The notes below the pieces were generated by a model. The model did no database searches. It was given only the letters and a program-made list of their open reading frames with translations, and was not told the DNA's origin. Position numbers and translations under genes: made by a program. From positions 310,001 to 374,000 of the forward strand of contig MARA01000025.1 of NCBI GenBank assembly GCA_001792895.1: DNA of 64,000 bases, given 5' to 3'. Below, one piece after another: positions 53,148 through 63,358 of this stretch. The DNA is from Lentinus brumalis. Taxonomy: Eukaryota; Basidiomycota; Agaricomycetes; Polyporales; Polyporaceae. Position 1 is the stretch's first letter, and every line of letters starts with the position of its first letter.

Positions 53148-54705
53148 ATGGACAACTCCGTGCTGAACATCGATGTCTTCCATGTCATTATGGCGTACGC
53201 CACTCGCCATACCGTCTCCAAGCTCATGCAGACGTGCCACTCCCTCACTTACGAGGGCGGCCGGTACCTTCTTGCGAGTGGGGTCCAGCTCCGTACGGAG
53301 AACGACGCAGTGTCGTTCCTCTCTTTCTTGTTTGCGAGGTCCAGCTTCGAGGAGTTCTCGAGCCGTATCCAATGGGTTCGCTCGGTCGTGCTCTCGTTCG
53401 GCACCGCTCCTCCAAGGCAGTCCATGATCCCCGGAACTGTCTACAGCATCTTCACGAACCTCTCGCTTTTCGCATTCAACTTCGTTCATCTGGAGATATA
53501 TAGTGCCGAAACGCTCCTCACCCTGGACCCCAGCGTCGATATTCCCTATGTCATTGCGAACCTGACGACACTCGGCACACTCTCCATCGTGGACGGCGGA
53601 AAGGTCGCGTTGAACATGCTGGGGCGACTGCAGTCGCCCCTTCATTCGGCCGCAATATCCGTGTACTCAGCAGCAGTGGCGGCCGACGTTGCGAGCGTAA
53701 CTCCAGGCGAGAGGAATGCGAGACGGCTCTTCGAGGGCTGTGCGCAGCAATTGACATCCCTCAGTGTTGATGGCCCGCTGTCGTTCTCCGCTGCTGGGCC
53801 GACGTACTCTGCCCTACGCGTGCTGAGCATCAGGAGGATCTGGCCTCCTGCTGTGGTGGATTATCTCGACGCGTTCCCACACCTCCAGCACCTCAAAGTG
53901 CTCGACCTCATCCCCGATGCGCTTGACGAGGACGACATAGACCAGCATCGCCAGAATAACATCCTATGCCGGTCGCATCGCGCCGCCGATCGCATTCGCG
54001 ACGTCCGCGGCCCGATTGTGGACCTGTATACGCTGGGGCTTAGTTGCCGGGCCGAATTTCTTTGTGCATTGCAGTCCAATGACGGATGGGACGAGTACAT
54101 GGAGGAATGCCTGTGCGCCATTCTCGTGGACACTCGACCTGTCCATCTGACGCTCATGATCACCGACGTGGCTCTTCTCCTGAGCGAGGAGTTCTGCGCA
54201 CTGTGCCAGCAGGAGCCGATGCAGCACCTAGAGTCAATTCACCTTTTCCTGGACCTGATACCCTACGAGTACCGGCTGTTGAATATGTTCCCGATCCTGG
54301 TCAGTCGCTATCGGCATTTCGTATTCTCAGAGCTGTCCCAAGCTGACAGCCGTTGGTGATCAGGAGGCTATACACGAAGGCGTTCGAACCATGACGTCGC
54401 TACGCGCATTCAAGTTGACCATCAGTTGGTTCCCGCTCGGGGAATATGAAGAGGACTACGGGGTCGACGAGCGCGGTGAAGACTTTGAAGTAGTTATGAA
54501 AAGCTGGCATGGTCACCAGGTCCCCCCGAGGCAAGATTTTGTCCTGCGTGACTTCTTCGCCTCCTGGGACCCCAATGCCTTTGTCAATCGCTTGTCAGGA
54601 GCTTTGACAGGCTTGGAAGCCGTGCATGTCATAAACCAAGGGCACATGTACAATGCTACCGTTAAACGAGGTCCTTACGACCAGTTTGGTGGGATGTGGA
54701 CATAG
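53148..54705 (+). CDS. F-box-like leucine-rich protein 1
   Basis: The ATG at 53148 opens MDNSVLNIDVFHVIMAYATR, followed by TVSKLMQTCHSLTYEGGRYL, a degenerate F-box as found in large Agaricomycete families. Leu-rich repeat-like segments follow (VHLEIYSAETLLTLDP, LTTLGTLSIVDGGKVALNML, LRVLSIRRIWPPAVVDYLDAF, FPHLQHLKVLDLIPDALDED). One 65 bp intron (GTCAGT..GATCAG, about 54299-54363) joins in phase to EAIHEGVRTMTSLRAFKLTI and the stop at 54705. Such proteins are expected to recruit substrates to SCF ubiquitin ligases, but the F-box is weak and its substrate unknown. A second, unrelated-sequence F-box-like gene lies nearby on the opposite strand. Confidence 0.7.
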
Positions 54706-54864
54706 ATAACGATCGAACTCTTATGTTGTCTCAGCTGCGGAGGCCGCAGCCACAGAATGAGGACATGAGTATGCAGTAGCATATGTGGTCATGCTTCGCC
54801 TTGTGCGGCATGCATGCTGCTTGGTCGGACACCTGGCTGAAGCACAGCGGAACTGACCATCCAT

Positions 54865-55318
54865 CTATGCTCGGTTCGTGTGGACTTCGCCGGCATTCGG
54901 TGGCAGTGGAATGAGGGTTGTATCGCCATGCTTGAAGGTTCGTATACCCGTTCGTACGATACGCAGGCGACTGGGACAGCAAGGGTCCGGGCAAGCGACC
55001 TCCGCATCGGTTGACATCCAGTCATTCTGCGCCGTCATGCGCTGCTTCGCGGCGAAGAGTGGGAGTACGGCACCTGTAGTGGCTGAGTCAGCGGGCTTGT
55101 CAGTCAACGTGAGGCGGTGGTTAGAAGCTACCTAACGAGTATATCGAGATGCCCTGTTCGGGCGGGAGGTATAGCATCTCGCCCTCGAGCGTGAAGGAGT
55201 CGCCCTCTTTCGCGCCACACATGATGCGCTTCCCGGGAGGACAGATCACCTCGACGCGCAAGTCGTAGAGCTGGAACGTATCCTCAAATTGTGTCTGCTC
55301 GTCATGTGTAGAGGTCAT
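54865..55318 (-). CDS. TIGR04076 family protein
   Basis: The ATG at 55318 gives MTSTHDEQTQFEDTFQLYDL. The family core follows: RVEVICPPGKRIMCGAKEGD, SFTLEGEMLYLPPEQGISIY. A 61 bp intron (GTAGCT..CTACAG) joins in phase to AVLPLFAAKQRMTAQNDWM, then CPDPCCPSRLRIVRTGIRTF, stop TAG at 54865. The short length (about 130 residues) and the Cys ... G-x-K-x-GD ... CPDP pattern fit TIGR04076. The family is of unknown function and widespread in bacteria and fungi. A second degraded copy lies at 52.6-52.8 kb. The gene sits between two F-box-like genes. Confidence 0.75.
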
Positions 55319-55649
55319 GGCTTTGTTCGAGGTGCATCGGCCGTCGGGCCAGCTTGCTTGGTTGTGGTTAATGACAACGATCGATCGCGATCGAGGCGAT
55401 GCGGCGGCCTTCGGGTGACGCGCGTCGCGCGCATCCCAGACTGGGTACCCAAGTTTAACTCACTCATGATTAAGGTAATGACGAACCAACTGTAGCCCGA
55501 GGTACTGGACTTGGTATGAATCATAAGTAGTCGGAAGACTGGACATATCCTACATATTGATATGAGGCAATCCCGGGATTCACTGGAGACTCACCGAAGT
55601 ACTCATCTCCAAGTTTTCGTCGCCCCGACGTAAGCTTGAAGCTACGGAA
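55319..55649. promoter_or_regulatory. TIGR04076 promoter and F-box 3' flank
   Basis: About 330 bp on the upstream side of the TIGR04076 gene. It includes a near-palindrome CGATCGATCGCGATCG around 55377-55393. No gene is seen. Confidence 0.4.
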
Positions 55650-57474
55650 CTACACGTCTATCAGAGACTGAATCCTCTCCGCGTGCCAGCTTCTTTCCTG
55701 CGCCCTGATCGTCACAAACGCATCATACACCTCTTGCAGAGCACACCATCGGTCTTGAATCCAGTCTTCTTCAGTCCAACTCGTCACATCTGCGGGAAAG
55801 GTATCGTCCCAACAGTGTTCGATCACTCCCAATGCTGGGAAGAGGGACGACAAATATGCAGCGAGAGCCGCCTCATTGTGGAGTCTCGGCTTCCCGACAT
55901 GAAGTTCTTCCAGAAGATGCGGGCGCAATGTGTCGAGTTGTGGATATGTAGTGCAGGCGGCCGGCAGAGCGAGGGTATCGGCGGAGATATCGGACAGGGG
56001 GACGTCCAGACGCTTCAGGTCAGGACAGTATTGCGCGAAGTAGCGGAGGCCGTGGACTGTGGCCTGGATAGTATGCCGTGGCGTCTCGTCATCCATCCAC
56101 TGGAAGAGCGTAAGCAGCCGGATCTTGGGCCATGACTGCGCCATCGCGCAGAGTGTGGCATCGTTCACGATCGCATAGACCCCGCCGCTCAAAACCAGCT
56201 CCTCCAGCGCTGACAGAGGCAGCAGGAGGTTCAGAGCCTCTGTAGCTAGCCAGTCAGTCCGACGGAATACGAATGTAAGCGAGCGGAGGGACATTGTCGA
56301 GGACGGAAGTGTGGAGATGGCGGACGTAAGGGCTTCAAAAGTCGCGGTGGAGGATGACTTGTCAACGTGAGTGGCGATCGCATGAAGTGCGGGCGAGGTG
56401 ACGTGCTCGAGGAGGTCTATGCATTCGTCAAGCTGCTGAGCGTGCAGGACGACCTTACGGAGCGCGGCAAACGTTCCAGGAGTTCCTGATGGCCATACCT
56501 CTGAGACCATTTCTTCTCGGGGTGGAAGTCGAAGCTCCAGATCTCGGAGTGCAGGTAGAGTCGATAGATGATATACCGCTTGCGGGTGCAAGGCCGTACG
56601 TTTCACCTTGACGGATGTAAGCTGGGAAAATCCGCACAGCGCCACAGAAAGAGCATCTCGCGCAATCACACCCCATCCCGAATCGAAGGCGAATGTCCTG
56701 AGATGAGGGGCAAGCTGCGGAAGCAGTCCGAAGAGAACCTCGAGTTTTGGATCTTGTGTGGTGATATCCTTGATGCGGTCATCTGGATGTCCGTCGAGAT
56801 CGCGGAGATATAACACGGTGAAGTCGAGAGTCTGAAGGGAGGGACCGACAAATAGGTGGAGAGGATGCGCGTATGCTTTCCAGTCGATGTACGCCACCTG
56901 CTTGTACTCGAGGACCTCGAGGTCGAGGAGGTGCGATGGCCAGATCGACCGCAGCATCTCCCACAGCTCGGGCGACACGTCGTCGTCTCTGTGGCGATCT
57001 GCGGAGAGAGGGGCCCTGCTCTTCCAGCTCCACCAATCCTTATATCGAGGAACGATGCGGCGTACGAATGGTGCGTATAAAAGGAAGCGGGCCAGATCCT
57101 CCGATGTAAGGTGGCGCGTGGCTTTCTACCATTATGCGGTCAGCGTTTGAGCATTGGCTTCCGCTCACGGACCGGGATGCACATACCAAGGTTGCAGCTG
57201 GCAGCTCGCGGGCACTAATACAGGGATCGGACGGCTTCGCATTGCATTCGAGGCGGTATGCGTCGGGAGGCATGGTCCGGATAATCGGCACAAACGAAGG
57301 CAGCGTATGCCATAGCTTCTGGCGGGAGTATCTGTGGAACAGCTGGGACGTTCTTGCAAGACAGGCGAGGGTGTTGAGCGAGACCGTGTTCATGCAGATC
57401 GCGTGCGCAACTTCTGGAGGTATTGGTACCACTGTCGTGGGAGAAGCCGTGCCGGTCACCATCTTCAATGGCAT
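55650..57474 (-). CDS. F-box-like leucine-rich protein 2
   Basis: The ATG at 57474 opens MPLKMVTGTASPTTVVPIPP, then EVAHAICMNTVSLNTLACLA and RTSQLFHRYSRQKLWHTLPS, a degenerate F-box. An intron near 57120-57190 precedes the conserved linker HLTSEDLARFLLYAPFVRRI, and then SPELWEMLRSIWPSHLLDLE. A long alpha/beta repeat region follows (FSQLTSVKVKRTALHPQAVY, LSTLPALRDLELRLPP, LEELVLSGGVYAIVNDATLC, LLTLFQWMDDETPRHTI, CPDLKRLDVPLSDISADTLA). It ends HAERIQSLIDV, TAG at 55650. This is the classic Agaricomycete F-box/LRR layout, about 580 residues. It is likely an SCF adaptor; target unknown. Confidence 0.8.
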
Positions 57475-57802
57475 GCTAGTGGGTAAGTACAGTATGCGGA
57501 TAAGGACCGAGCCTGACCGAGTGTCGTGGTACAAAGCTAAGAGGTAGCCCACATAGGCGCTGAGTGCGTAAGCGTACGTACGTTCCAGAAACGGCAATCG
57601 TACCAAACGCTCGACCAAATCATTCGCCGGCGAGGACAGGTCCAAGAGACAATGCATGTGTAGTACAATCCGTCTGGGTACTTGACAGCGACTCGACGCG
57701 TCCATGAGGACGAAGTACAGTGATAATCAATCAACAGTCCTAGGACGTAGCTAAGCCATCCCCGTCAGCATACATTACATAACGATGGAAAGATACCCTA
57801 CC

Positions 57803-59005
57803 TCAGTTCTTCTGCTTGTACTTCTTGCGCAGCTCCTCGTACGCCTCGAGGATTGTGCCGTGCTCCTTTCCTCCCTGCTCGAAGCCGGTGATGTCGGCAA
57901 CGACCTTTTCTATGCCCTCCTTCTCCACCCGTTTCTGCAATTCAACCGCCTGCTTGTCCTCCTCGTGGTCGAACAGGAACGCCGCAGCAATGCCCTTCGA
58001 CAAGTTGTCCGTCGGGAGCCCATATTCCAGCGCCATGGTCGTCGGGCCCAGCAGCCTGTCGCCCTTGGCGAGCTTCCGTAGCGGCTCGCGCCCGACGCGC
58101 GTCACGTCGTCCTTCAGGCGCGGGTTCGAGAAGCGTTCCATGATCTTCTCGACGTACTCCCTGTATTCGCCCTCGTCGAACTTGTGCTTGCGTCTGAGTG
58201 CCGCCCCAGCCTCGTCCCACAGCGCGGCGTGCACGACCGCACGGATCTCCTCGTCCCGCACTGCCTGGTCGATCGTCTTGTAGCCCTTGAGGAAGCCGAG
58301 GTACGCGCTGATAGCGTGTCCGCAGTTGAGCGTGAACAGCTTGCGCTCGATGTACGCGTCGAGCTCCGAGGTGAGCTTCACGCCCTTGAGCTGAATGTTC
58401 GGCGGCGTCCGCTGCAGCGCGTCCTTGTCGACGACCCACTCGTAGAAGCCCTCGACGCCCACGTCGAGCGGGCTGTCGCTGTCCTTGGGGTCGTATGGGG
58501 GCACGATGCGGTCGACGGAGCAGTTCGCGAAACCGACGTTCTCCTTGACCCACTGCTTGTCGTCGTCGGAGAGGTGGTCGAAGACGTAGTTGCGGAGGGT
58601 GCTCGTCTGATTGATCATGTTTTCGCATGCGATGATGTTGAGCGGGCCCTGCTTCACTTCGCGGCGGGCATGCAGGCCCTGCGCAATCGTCTGCCCGATC
58701 TTCTCGAGGATGGAAGGGCCGACGGCGGTGGTGACGATGTCGAGCTCGGGGCTCGCGAACTCCTTGACGATATCGTCGGATGTAGAGACGACCCCGGACA
58801 CGTCTGAGATGGAGTTGATCTGCTCCTCGTCCTCGTCGAGGATAAGGACGTTGTAGCAGTCCTGGTCGTTGAGCTGTTTGATCACTTGCTCGTTCACGTC
58901 CGCGAATATGACGTGGTACCCGGAGTTGACGAGGAGCGGCCCAATGAAGCCTCGTCCAATGTTACCGGCGCCGAAGTGGATCGCTTTCTGACGTTTATCG
59001 GGCAT
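57803..59005 (-). CDS. mannitol-1-phosphate 5-dehydrogenase
   Basis: This enzyme interconverts mannitol-1-phosphate and fructose-6-phosphate with NAD(H), in the fungal mannitol pathway. The ATG at 59005 gives MPDKRQKAIHFGAGNIGRGF, with the Rossmann GxGxxGRG motif at the N-terminus. Then come ADVNEQVIKQLNDQDCYNVL, NIIACENMINQTSTLRNYVF, VGFANCSVDRIVPPYDP, the conserved KLFTLNCGHAISAYLGFLKG and EGEYREYVEKIMERFSNPRL. The 400-residue length is normal for MtlD-type long-chain mannitol dehydrogenases. The whole frame is a single exon, unlike nearly every neighbour. Upstream in-frame codons to 59050 exist, but the start at 59005 fits the family N-terminus. All key motifs are intact. Confidence 0.93.
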   Translation of the reverse strand: MPDKRQKAIHFGAGNIGRGFIGPLLVNSGYHVIFADVNEQVIKQLNDQDCYNVLILDEDEEQINSISDVSGVVSTSDDIVKEFASPELDIVTTAVGPSILEKIGQTIAQGLHARREVKQGPLNIIACENMINQTSTLRNYVFDHLSDDDKQWVKENVGFANCSVDRIVPPYDPKDSDSPLDVGVEGFYEWVVDKDALQRTPPNIQLKGVKLTSELDAYIERKLFTLNCGHAISAYLGFLKGYKTIDQAVRDEEIRAVVHAALWDEAGAALRRKHKFDEGEYREYVEKIMERFSNPRLKDDVTRVGREPLRKLAKGDRLLGPTTMALEYGLPTDNLSKGIAAAFLFDHEEDKQAVELQKRVEKEGIEKVVADITGFEQGGKEHGTILEAYEELRKKYKQKN

Positions 59006-60043
59006 GTCTCTGTTGGCGCAAACCGGAGTATGAGTAATCACTCGACCCACGCCATGATGAGAATGAGAGCAACAGCGGTCCTCGATATGACCACTTTTGA
59101 CGGTACTGTTGTGGGCTCCATAAGACTCATGAAAGGGTGAACGTTAGTGATGATATAAGTCGGGAACAAGGTTCTGTGCCTGTTCGCCCATGGCCAGAGC
59201 TACGATCGAGCAGACGTCGGGTCGTCCTGCCTCCACTCAATAGACCCGTCAATCGTCTGCCTAGGGGAGACAAGTGACGCACACCATACGCTGATCAGCT
59301 TCTGTCTACTCACCTAGTTCGTTACGAGGTCGTGCTTCGGGTATAATTACAGCGGTCGTGTGTAGTAGCGGTGGGTTACAAGGAACCTCGAGCACCCTAG
59401 TAGAGTGCAGCGTTATGATGATGTCACCGTTGTCAGCGCAGGTGTGCTGTCAGCTCGCTCTCCACGCAGCGCCACACCCGGATCTTGAAGGTATCTGTGT
59501 TCGCATGCCGGAGGGACCAACGGTCGATGTAAAAGTGGAGGAGGCCAAATTGGCGGCCCAGGTACAGATACATGTGGGCGATTGCTGGCCGAGTTGGTCG
59601 TCGGCGACGAGGAAGAGCAAGTCGGCGGCGTCTACTTTTTGCGCCCATTTCCGAATTAGGAGTGGACGGCGGGCATTTTGGCGCCCTATCCGCTCCACCG
59701 ACGACAACGACTTTGCATTCAAAAAGATGACCTTCCTCGAGCTACTGTTGCGACTTGTACTTCTACAGTCTCGCATAGTCCATTCGAACGGTCCGACAAG
59801 TATAGCCTCTGTCAGCACGAGTCATCGTCCGTGTATGGCCCATCTTAAAATCACGGCGTAAGTCACAGCTTTGGGTCAGTCATCGCTCCGTGTAAGTATT
59901 CCGCATCTCTTTCTCTTGCTATGGTAGCTCACTGTGCGATCTCAACACAGGGGAACGGACTGCTTCCTGAGTATCAGGCCTCCCCCTCTCTGCCCTTCGG
60001 AATATTCCTGCTAACTGTCCGAGTCTGCGCTCAAACTCTCATC
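59006..60043. other. intergenic, no supported gene
   Basis: Open frames at 59358-59861 (plus) and 59450-59818 (minus) overlap each other, but neither shows a recognised domain or clear splicing. It may contain remains of an older gene. The last 100 bp should hold the promoter of the deaminase-like gene. Confidence 0.4.
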
Positions 60044-62306
60044 ATGTCCACCACAGACTCCATAGACTATACAGCGGATATCCAGCTTATGACCTCGGTC
60101 TTGTCAGGCCACAAAATTAGCACTGTACACTCGATTACGGGACGACGGCGCGACCACGTCAGGCCGTTCGCCCATCTGGCCACATTGCTGGCCTGTAGCA
60201 CAAACGCTGTCGTTGCTGCAACAGGGCTCATCAGTCCAGAGGGTCTCGACAGCGTCACAGTCGTCTCGAAGAGCTCGCATACAGACGAAGAGAGGACGGG
60301 ACCCTTCGATCTGCGGCCTATACTCGGCGTCGGCGCGCCTGAGCGCCCGCAGACACTCAACCTGGAACAAGTCTTAAACCCGAGGCTGTGTGTGTCCTCA
60401 CTAATTGGTCCATTCATACTCTCGCTGACAGTACGACAGGGAGCAGAATCCGAACTTGCCTACACATATTCATCAGCTCTTCGACGTCCTCAAGTTCGTT
60501 AATGACGGCGCAGTTCATCCCCATGAGGTGAGCGTTCCGAGATCATTACACACGCTCTTCGTTACCGTTGGAAAGTTGTTAACATTTAGGCAGGCGAAAA
60601 GATGGGTCATGTCTCTCAGCTGGCGTAAGCTTAACGCTCGCCTAAAGAAGATCGTCACCAACTGGTCGCCCGTGAGCCTCATCGACCTTCTGAAAGACTG
60701 GTATTCTGCTCCGGAAGAGATCAGCGGTCACCTGGACATGTCGGGAAAGCATCTGGCTGACTGGAGGGAGACGATGCAGACTTTCCGCTGGCTCGATGAG
60801 TCTGGAAACCTGCCTTTGTATACAGTCCCCCGTATCATCGCTTCAATCTTGGTGGAACTGCGGAGTATAGAAGGTACGCCGTCGATGGATGATCTGGACT
60901 TCGTAGCCACCGCAACATCGATCCTTTTGGCGCTCCTGCGACAAGACGAAGTGAAGCGACTCTTTGCTGACACGTCGCTGAAGAACCACATCAAGCCCAA
61001 CCGTGAGACATCTGCAGACCCCCTGAATCTGCCGTACTGATTCGAATTTCGTGGTCTTCAGTACGCAAGCCTACGCGCCGCGGCGTGAGCTGCCAATCGC
61101 CTGATGGAGGGGTCGCAACGGTCATAATTGATACTTCTGGACCTGGTGCCACTCCTGGACCTGATACGGGCGGGGCGGGGGTTGGAGTTGGGGCCGAATT
61201 TGAAGACGAGGATGATGTCAAAATGATACACGCGGACGAAGATCCAGACGAGGACGACAAAAATCGCGATGACAGTGATGAAGACGTTGACGAAGACGTT
61301 GCAGGTGAGTGACGGCAACCCAAGCGGATGGCGAATACTAACGTCAGATGCTTTCAGATGTTATTGTCGGCAGTTATAGTCGGTGCACACGCTCGTTCCG
61401 CTGCGCATACATTTACATCCATCTCACAAAGCCCCCCTGCTTAACGAGGAAGACGACTTCGCCTATCGGTACCTACTGACGTTGACGGCATGGTCGGCGG
61501 CCATCGATCACCTCTGTCAAGAACGCGTTCTCTGTCGTCTCCAGAATTGCACAGCTACCATGGTTGTCGTTCGCGACCACAGGGCAGCCTCGTTCCCCGA
61601 TGGTCAATTCCTGTTTGACGCTGTGGAACAGGACGCGAGGTTGGCGGGCGAGCATATGGCGAAATCCCTGGCGGAAGTCAAGGAGGTCCTTCGGGGCGCA
61701 TCGAACGGGCGAGAGCCCAGACTCGGAATTGTCACGTACATGCCGAGGCAGGACTGATAGCTTTGGGCATGCACCTGCGGAAGACTGAGAATACAGACAC
61801 GGCGCGGAGGGTTGCAGATGTCTTCGTGAGTGCGACGTTGCATTATCAGCTTCGATCTCCACACTTATACGTTCGTTCGCTAGGCGCAGCAGAACGCATT
61901 GCCCATCGGAACCTCGAAGAAGTGTTGTTGGGCATGTTATAGGCTGTCTGAACTGCTCCAGCAAGGTGCAGACGTTCACCGCGGTCCGTGCACACTTATC
62001 AGGGATCGTTCAGGACGCTCCTTCTCACATGGATCCTTAGAGTTCATCTTACCGGGCTCTCGCGGGGTGATCTACCCCTGGATGCCTCCTCCTTTCGGTA
62101 TTCCTTCGAGCATCTGGCGCATGTTCCGGGAGGAGCTGATCAAGAAGACCGTCGACTGGGCTATTGCACAGGTCGACCACCTGAATACGAGCCCTCAAAT
62201 CTCACCAGAATCGGGGGATGACGCTTGCATTACGCCTCGGACCCTGTGTACTACGTCGAAGCGGATCAAGTCGATGCAGACGCGAGACGTTCGTAGTGGG
62301 TGGTAA
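60044..62306 (+). CDS. OTT_1508-like deaminase-family protein, possibly decaying
   Basis: The ATG at 60044 (MSTTDSIDYTADIQLMTSVL) opens a multi-exon gene. Exons read THIHQLFDVLKFVNDGAVHP, WRKLNARLKKIVTNWSP, LLKDWYSAPEEISGHLDMSG and FRWLDESGNLPLYTVPRIIA. An acidic segment (DEDDVKMIHADEDPDEDDKN) precedes LLNEEDDFAYRYLLTLTAWS. The C-terminus carries the family end: IGTSKKCCWACYRLSEL (second zinc-site CxxC), FILPGSRGVIYPWMPPPFGI and FREELIKKTVDWAIAQV. This matches OTT_1508-like deaminases, of unknown substrate, that are expanded in Agaricomycetes. Just upstream, the expected His-x-Glu helix seems to read ECDVALSASISTLIRSF, with both catalytic residues changed and a one-base frame mismatch to the next block. 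Several exon joins could not be closed. It is either an inactive copy or a misassembled one. Confidence 0.55.
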
Positions 62307-62307
62307 G

Positions 62308-62762
62308 ATGGCTTATGACGACTGCGCTTGGTTGCGTCTCCACATGGTTCGACATCGAAAGCATGCGCCGAATGGGCCGTCACCAACTCGAATCCTCCCG
62401 ATCAGGTTCATACCCCATGTAAGTATTACCTACTCGGACTCTATCGTTACAACTGACCGATTATTTCGCTAGTTTAAGTTCCATGCGTGCTTTGCTACGC
62501 ATGCGCAGACGTGTGAGAAGTGCTATTGTCGCCCACAGTCCTCAGGCGAGAGGTGAGTACTAGTGCAATACTCTCATGATTTACGCGTTAGTGTTCGCAA
62601 CTCTTGCTTCGTACCCTTTTGATGCGAATTTGACATAGGGAACGGCCTCCGTATCAGCCGCATCTTGCCACCGGTGTTCACAGTCTTCCGGCCTCCTCTC
62701 AGAATAATGTTATGGGGACCTACCAATGTAGCGTCGACCGGCGGGCTGTCGCTCTGGCCTGA
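62308..62762 (+). CDS. small cysteine-containing hypothetical protein, three exons
   Basis: I found this by splice phase. Exon 1 is 62308-62418 (MAYDDCAWLRLHMVRHRKHA), exon 2 is 62473-62552 (FKFHACFATHAQTCEKCYCR) and exon 3 is 62639-62762 (ERPPYQPHLATGVHSLPASS ... RRAVALA). The introns are GTAAGT..CGCTAG and GTGAGT..ACATAG. The sum is 315 nt, in frame to a TGA. The clustered cysteines (C-x8-C-x2-C-x-C) might bind metal. No signal peptide or known family. Its start overlaps the end of the deaminase-like gene in another frame, so it could be a 3' part of that transcript. Confidence 0.35.
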
Positions 62763-63358
62763 GTTCCTACCGGCGGACAACTAGCACGATCCAATCGAGT
62801 ACGTGCTTGTCTTACTGATGCATTCCCCAGCTGACAGATCTACCAGCAAAAGTCATACGCTCTGGATGCTCTTCATCTGGCGCCTGGTGAGCGCTGTGCT
62901 GAAACGGCGTGGCGGGTCAGCTGTACCGCAAACTCCACGGGCGCCGTCTCTTCATACCCACCAATCAGGTCTGCGTCGGCTTTCTCTTCGCGAAGCCTGG
63001 TACCCTGCGCTCCAGGCTTCATTCCTGAGGGTATGTAGGGTGGCCACGGCGTCACTGTATGAGCCTGTGCTGTGATGTTCCGGGTTTGGGTGGCCAGCAC
63101 TGGCGTTCTCGGCCACAGCACAGATATAAGTAATTCGGATCTGGCCTTCGCTCGTTTCATTCTAACACACCAACATACCACTGCGTCTGTGCAGAGGACA
63201 CCTACGCTCATTGTTCATGATCACCGTCTGAATGCGCACGACGGTCGCGACATATTGTGTCCTCATTTTCTGGGCGACAATCGCCCATGGCCGTGTCTTC
63301 CCATACAGCAGCGCCTCAGCTGACGCATGCGGGAACATTCATCTTACGTGCATATCGT
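62763..63358. other. unresolved region
   Basis: Plus-strand pieces near 62825-63075 (QQKSYALDALHLAPG, then LRRLSLREAWYPALQASFLR across a GTGAGC..AATCAG intron) look partly coding but have no start or family. An overlapping minus-strand frame (62873-63211) is equally open. I make no call. Confidence 0.35.

Noticed and set aside
55377..55393. CGATCGATCGCGATCG near-palindrome as a regulatory site or origin
   Set aside because: A single occurrence in GC-rich sequence with no known matching factor.
57134..57547. 137-codon plus-strand open frame
   Set aside because: It is antisense to the F-box domain and linker of F-box-like protein 2.
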